Below are positions 6,948 through 8,970 of a stretch of DNA of 8,970 nt, in pieces. The position numbers and the translations under genes are program-made. Numbering within the stretch: the first letter of the stretch is position 1; each line of letters begins with the position of its first letter. Under the pieces are notes generated by a model. That model made no database searches and was not told the DNA's origin. It saw only the letters and a program-made list of their open reading frames with translations. Location: assembly GCA_002746365.1 (NCBI GenBank), contig NVWZ01000011.1:66214-75183 (forward strand), in the 5' to 3' direction. This DNA is from Thiotrichaceae bacterium (GTDB lineage: Bacteria > Pseudomonadota > Gammaproteobacteria > SZUA-229).

Positions 6948-7711
6948 TGAGCCACCTCCACAGCAGCTGAAACCGGTATAACCAGTAAATCCGGTGCTAC
7001 CTGTTTACGTGCGATACGTATCCCCTGAGCAACATGCGACTTGTAATCTGCAGCCGATACTTCAACCCACTTTTTCGCTTTGGCATCCCATGCACCCGTA
7101 GTGGCCCCACCGATACTTTGATATAACAATGCAATTCGTCCAACGCGTAAAAAATCAACTTCCGATGTACGATCACCGAACTTCAGACTGCCACGATAAG
7201 CTTCTATAGTACGACCATAGTCACTTTCGACCTGGTAGGCTTCGATAACACGTCGAAATTTTTCAGCATCAGTCACATCAGAACGCAGCATCATCTTTCG
7301 TAGCTTCTCAACTCTTGACGTACGTTCTTCATTTAAAAAAGGCACATCGAGTTTGACAAAATGATCAAGTGAATCAATCATACGTGCCATCAGAGGCACA
7401 ATGTGACGCCCTAAGCTACTAACGTTTGCGATGGATTCCTGGATTTGAACAGATTCTTTATTTTGGTTATCAATCTGCAGTGCTAGCAGATCGTTATAAA
7501 CTTTTAAACCATCAACTACTTTGCTGACTGTTTTATAATTTGAAATGATGTCAGTAGTCGAATCGTTTAATGCATTGACTTTGTTTTGTGCTCGTTCACC
7601 ATCCTGTGTTCGACTCTGTCCTTCTTTGGTTATCTTATCTACCCCGCCTGCACTGAAAGCTAACGTGGCAAAACCACAACAAAACACTAATAAAATAGTC
7701 CGAATGTGCAT
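6944..7711 (-). CDS. DUF3450-family exported protein, first gene of the TonB2 operon
   Basis: A 255-residue protein with a signal peptide (MHIRTILLVFCCGFATLAFS, likely cleaved near residue 21). A helical, polar, Gln/Asn/Lys-rich segment at about 28-100 probably forms a coiled coil. Further on is a segment with VPFLNEERTSRVEKLRKMM and IEAYQVESDYGRTIEAYRG, then FLRVGRIALLYQS and W-D-AKAKKWVEV. I recognise these as typical of DUF3450, which is regularly found directly upstream of ttpC. Function is not established; a periplasmic partner of the TtpC coiled coil is plausible inference. A good SD, GGGGAGAGG (7715-7723), precedes the ATG at 7711. It leads the six-gene operon, so its promoter region should control all of it. 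Confidence 0.87.
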   Translation of the reverse strand: MHIRTILLVFCCGFATLAFSAGGVDKITKEGQSRTQDGERAQNKVNALNDSTTDIISNYKTVSKVVDGLKVYNDLLALQIDNQNKESVQIQESIANVSSLGRHIVPLMARMIDSLDHFVKLDVPFLNEERTSRVEKLRKMMLRSDVTDAEKFRRVIEAYQVESDYGRTIEAYRGSLKFGDRTSEVDFLRVGRIALLYQSIGGATTGAWDAKAKKWVEVSAADYKSHVAQGIRIARKQVAPDLLVIPVSAAVEVAQ

Positions 7712-7803
7712 AAACCTCTCCCCTACACTTAACCTCTTGCGAAGTTATTCTTGTGAAAACCAAACGACCCATTTCGGGTTCCAGCTGTAGCAACTGTTTA
7801 TCG

Positions 7804-7822
7804 AACCAGTAAAAAACTGGTT
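7804..7822. repeat. Perfect inverted repeat, possible operator or leader hairpin
   Basis: AACCAGT-AAAAA-ACTGGTT has 7-base arms and a 5-base spacer, 93-111 bases before the DUF3450 ATG. It lacks a downstream T-run in the minus direction, so it is not an intrinsic terminator. A weak leftward promoter could straddle it (TTAACC at 7819-7824, GATAAA at 7797-7802, 16-base spacing), in which case it would sit as an operator in the spacer. Otherwise it would be a hairpin in the leader RNA. Confidence 0.45.
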
Positions 7823-7873
7823 AATAATCAGACAACCATACAAATCTTTGCGATATATTTCTGACTTGCCTTA

Positions 7874-7901
7874 ATTAAACAAATTTGATTAGCCAATGCA
7901 A
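7874..7901 (-). promoter_or_regulatory. Weak sigma-70 promoter candidate for the TonB2 operon
   Basis: On the minus strand TTGCAT (7896-7901) and TTTAAT (7874-7879) are 16 bases apart. The -10 matches the consensus at 5 of 6 positions and the -35 at only 3 of 6. It lies downstream of the probable terminator and upstream of the inverted repeat at 7804-7822, a sensible place, but AT-rich sequence offers many such matches. Confidence 0.25.
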
Positions 7902-7932
7902 CTAAAATATGTTTTTTAATAGATACGCCTTC

Positions 7933-7969
7933 AAAAAAACCGAACCGATAATGTAAAAAATCATTGTTC
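7933..7969 (-). terminator. Probable intrinsic terminator after the aspA/pckA-remnant unit
   Basis: Reading leftward, GAACAATG (7969-7962) can pair with CATT (7953-7950) and GTTC (7945-7942), with a four-base bulge. GG and a run of seven T (7939-7933) follow. It starts 19 bases after the old pckA stop, the right place for a pckA terminator, and would now end the aspA transcript. The stem is imperfect, so confidence is moderate. Confidence 0.45.
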
Positions 7970-7987
7970 AGTAAACCCCACTCTCAA

Positions 7988-8221
7988 CTATTCTACATCT
8001 GGAGCAGCCGCTAACAGATGACGTCCTTCTTCCATATTCTGATACATCTCAAAAATTTTTTATAAATCGTTTAGCAAGATTAACCGCTTTCTGCTGCCAG
8101 ATATCAGGCGAGACATAGGTGTCTTTTGATCAAGGATGCTAGCATCGACACCCGGTATTGAAAGTGGTATTTCAAAATTAAAATATTCTATCGTTTTAGT
8201 TTCAGCTTTTTCAATGTCACC
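7988..8221 (-). pseudogene. pckA: Remnant of pckA (ATP-dependent PEP carboxykinase), C-terminal end only
   Basis: PckA converts oxaloacetate and ATP to phosphoenolpyruvate in gluconeogenesis. Only about the last 75 codons of a normal protein of roughly 540 residues are present. Leftward from 8221 the translation reads GDIEKAET...FNFEIPLSIPGVDASILDQK, then after a shift at about 8121-8122 (one base missing) TYVSPDIWQQKAVNLAKRF, then after one extra T in the run at 8051-8055 EMYQNMEEGRHLLAAAPDVE and the stop at 7988-7990. E. coli PckA, as I recall it, ends GSLDNAET...FNLAIPTELPGVDTKILD, then [20 protein letters not shown], then AALVAAGPKL, so the match runs through to the natural C-terminus. 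The fragment begins at the codon directly after the aspA stop, in the same frame. With no active site, no start and two frameshifts, it cannot be functional. Confidence 0.88.
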
Positions 8222-8970
8222 TTACTCATGCGTAATGATCTCTGACAGTCGCTGCGGCCTGGTCAGGTTTTCAGGTCTAAGCGCCACATTTAGATGTTTC
8301 TCAGATACAAAATTTTTCTCAAGAAGCAATTCGATGACATTACGATTATCACGTTGCGCTTCTTTTACCAGTTCAGCCGCTCGGTCATGTCCGATAACGG
8401 TTGTTAATGCTGTAATCAAACCGATACTGTTCATCGCTGTTTCACGACAATGCTCTACATTAGCCGTAATACCTTCGATACAACGACTGCGAAGAATATC
8501 GATACCTGATGTCAGGGTGCTAATCGAATTCAGAATTTTGTATGCGATCAATGGCTCCATCGCGTTAAGCTGCAACTGCCCTGCCTGCGCCGCCATGGTG
8601 ACACTGAGATCATCGCCGATAACCTGAAAAGCAATCTGGTTGACCACTTCAGGAATCACCGGATTCACTTTACCCGGCATCATCGAAGATCCCGCTTGCA
8701 CTGCAGGTAGATTAATCTCACCAAAGCCTGCACGCGGACCACTGCTTAACAGTCTCAGGTCATTGCAAATCTTTGACAATTTTATAGCCAAACGTTTGAG
8801 CGTTCCTGAAAACAATACGAATGAACCAGTATCAGAGGTCGCTTCAATCATATGTGAAGCAGGTAAAAAATTAAAGCCAGTAATCTCGGCCAATGCTTTA
8901 ATTGCCGTTTCAGAATACAATGGGTCAGAGTTAATACCCGTACCGATGGCGGTTGCACCGAGATTAACAC
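8222..8970 (-). CDS. aspA: Aspartate ammonia-lyase (aspartase), C-terminal half, cut by window edge
   Basis: AspA splits L-aspartate into fumarate and ammonia in the cytosol. About 249 codons are visible of an expected 470-480. The reading frame runs through the window edge (NLGATAIGTGIN), so the true start is outside. The fumarate-lyase superfamily signature GSSMMPGKVNP lies at 8660-8692; its serine loop holds the catalytic Ser of this superfamily. The sequences around it, SKICNDLRLLSSGPRAG, NPVIPEVVNQ and AAQAGQLQLNAMEP, match aspartases and not fumarase C, which has NPTQCEA and GNFELNV there. The C-terminus (ENLTRPQRLSEIITHE) is of normal length for the family, so the gene looks intact at this end even though a pckA remnant abuts its stop codon. 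Confidence 0.95.
   Translation of the reverse strand, partial: VNLGATAIGTGINSDPLYSETAIKALAEITGFNFLPASHMIEATSDTGSFVLFSGTLKRLAIKLSKICNDLRLLSSGPRAGFGEINLPAVQAGSSMMPGKVNPVIPEVVNQIAFQVIGDDLSVTMAAQAGQLQLNAMEPLIAYKILNSISTLTSGIDILRSRCIEGITANVEHCRETAMNSIGLITALTTVIGHDRAAELVKEAQRDNRNVIELLLEKNFVSEKHLNVALRPENLTRPQRLSEIITHE

Larger units (their letters stand above)
7712..7987. other. Upstream region of the TonB2 operon
   Basis: A 276-base AT-rich stretch between the pckA remnant and the DUF3450 start. It holds a probable terminator (7933-7969), a weak promoter candidate (7874-7901) and a perfect inverted repeat (7804-7822). No open reading frame of note was seen, and no clean Fur box, although iron control would be expected for a TonB system. 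Confidence 0.6.

Noticed and set aside
7947..7965. Fur-box-like sequence starting GATAATG upstream of the TonB2 operon
   Set aside because: It matches the 19-base Fur consensus at 13 positions, but the right half is poor. It lies upstream of the candidate promoter, and the same bases are better explained as part of the terminator hairpin at 7933-7969.
8136..8627. 163-codon open frame on the plus strand
   Set aside because: It lies antisense to aspA and the pckA remnant, which have strong homology on the other strand. Its product is Ser/Ile-rich with no recognisable domain.
8222..8970. Fumarase C as identity of the fumarate-lyase gene
   Set aside because: The residues after the signature (NPVIPEVVNQ, QLQLNAMEP) follow aspartase and not fumarase C.

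Overview
This window comes from an AT-leaning gammaproteobacterium, not identified further. The evidence is a PepN very close in sequence to the enterobacterial enzyme, a TtpC-type TonB2 gene cluster of the kind known from Vibrio and Shewanella, and an aspartase of the AspA type. Almost everything is ordinary chromosomal housekeeping and envelope function. No tRNA, rRNA, CRISPR array or insertion sequence is visible.

Layout, left to right. (1) 1-866, minus strand: the N-terminal third of aminopeptidase N (pepN), cut by the window edge just after the GAMEN motif. (2) 867-1118: a divergent intergenic region. (3) 1119-1814 and 1877-2491, plus strand: two tandem, mutually similar DUF3313-type envelope proteins. 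The first is a lipoprotein, and the second has an ordinary signal peptide. (4) 2492-2609: a short convergent gap. (5) 2610-7711, minus strand: a tight six-gene operon read DUF3450 protein, ttpC, exbB2, exbD2, tonB2, TPR protein. (6) 7712-7987: the operon's upstream region, with a perfect inverted repeat and a probable terminator for the genes further upstream. (7) 7988-8221, minus strand: a frameshifted, 5'-truncated remnant of pckA (ATP-dependent PEP carboxykinase). (8) 8222-8970, minus strand: the C-terminal half of aspartate ammonia-lyase (aspA), cut by the window edge.

The six-gene operon is the functional core. ExbB2 and ExbD2 form the proton-driven motor. TonB2 carries the energy across the periplasm to outer-membrane receptors, such as those for siderophores, heme or vitamin B12. 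TtpC is a larger ExbB relative with a periplasmic coiled coil, which TonB2 systems need. The DUF3450 and TPR proteins are exported partners whose roles are not settled. Gene spacing runs from a 4-base overlap to 17 bases, so one transcript is likely.

The most unusual observation is the pckA remnant. About 75 codons matching the PckA C-terminus begin at the codon directly after the aspA stop, in the same frame, with two single-base frameshifts and no 5' part. This marks a rearrangement (or an assembly junction) at the aspA 3' end. No wholly new system was found.
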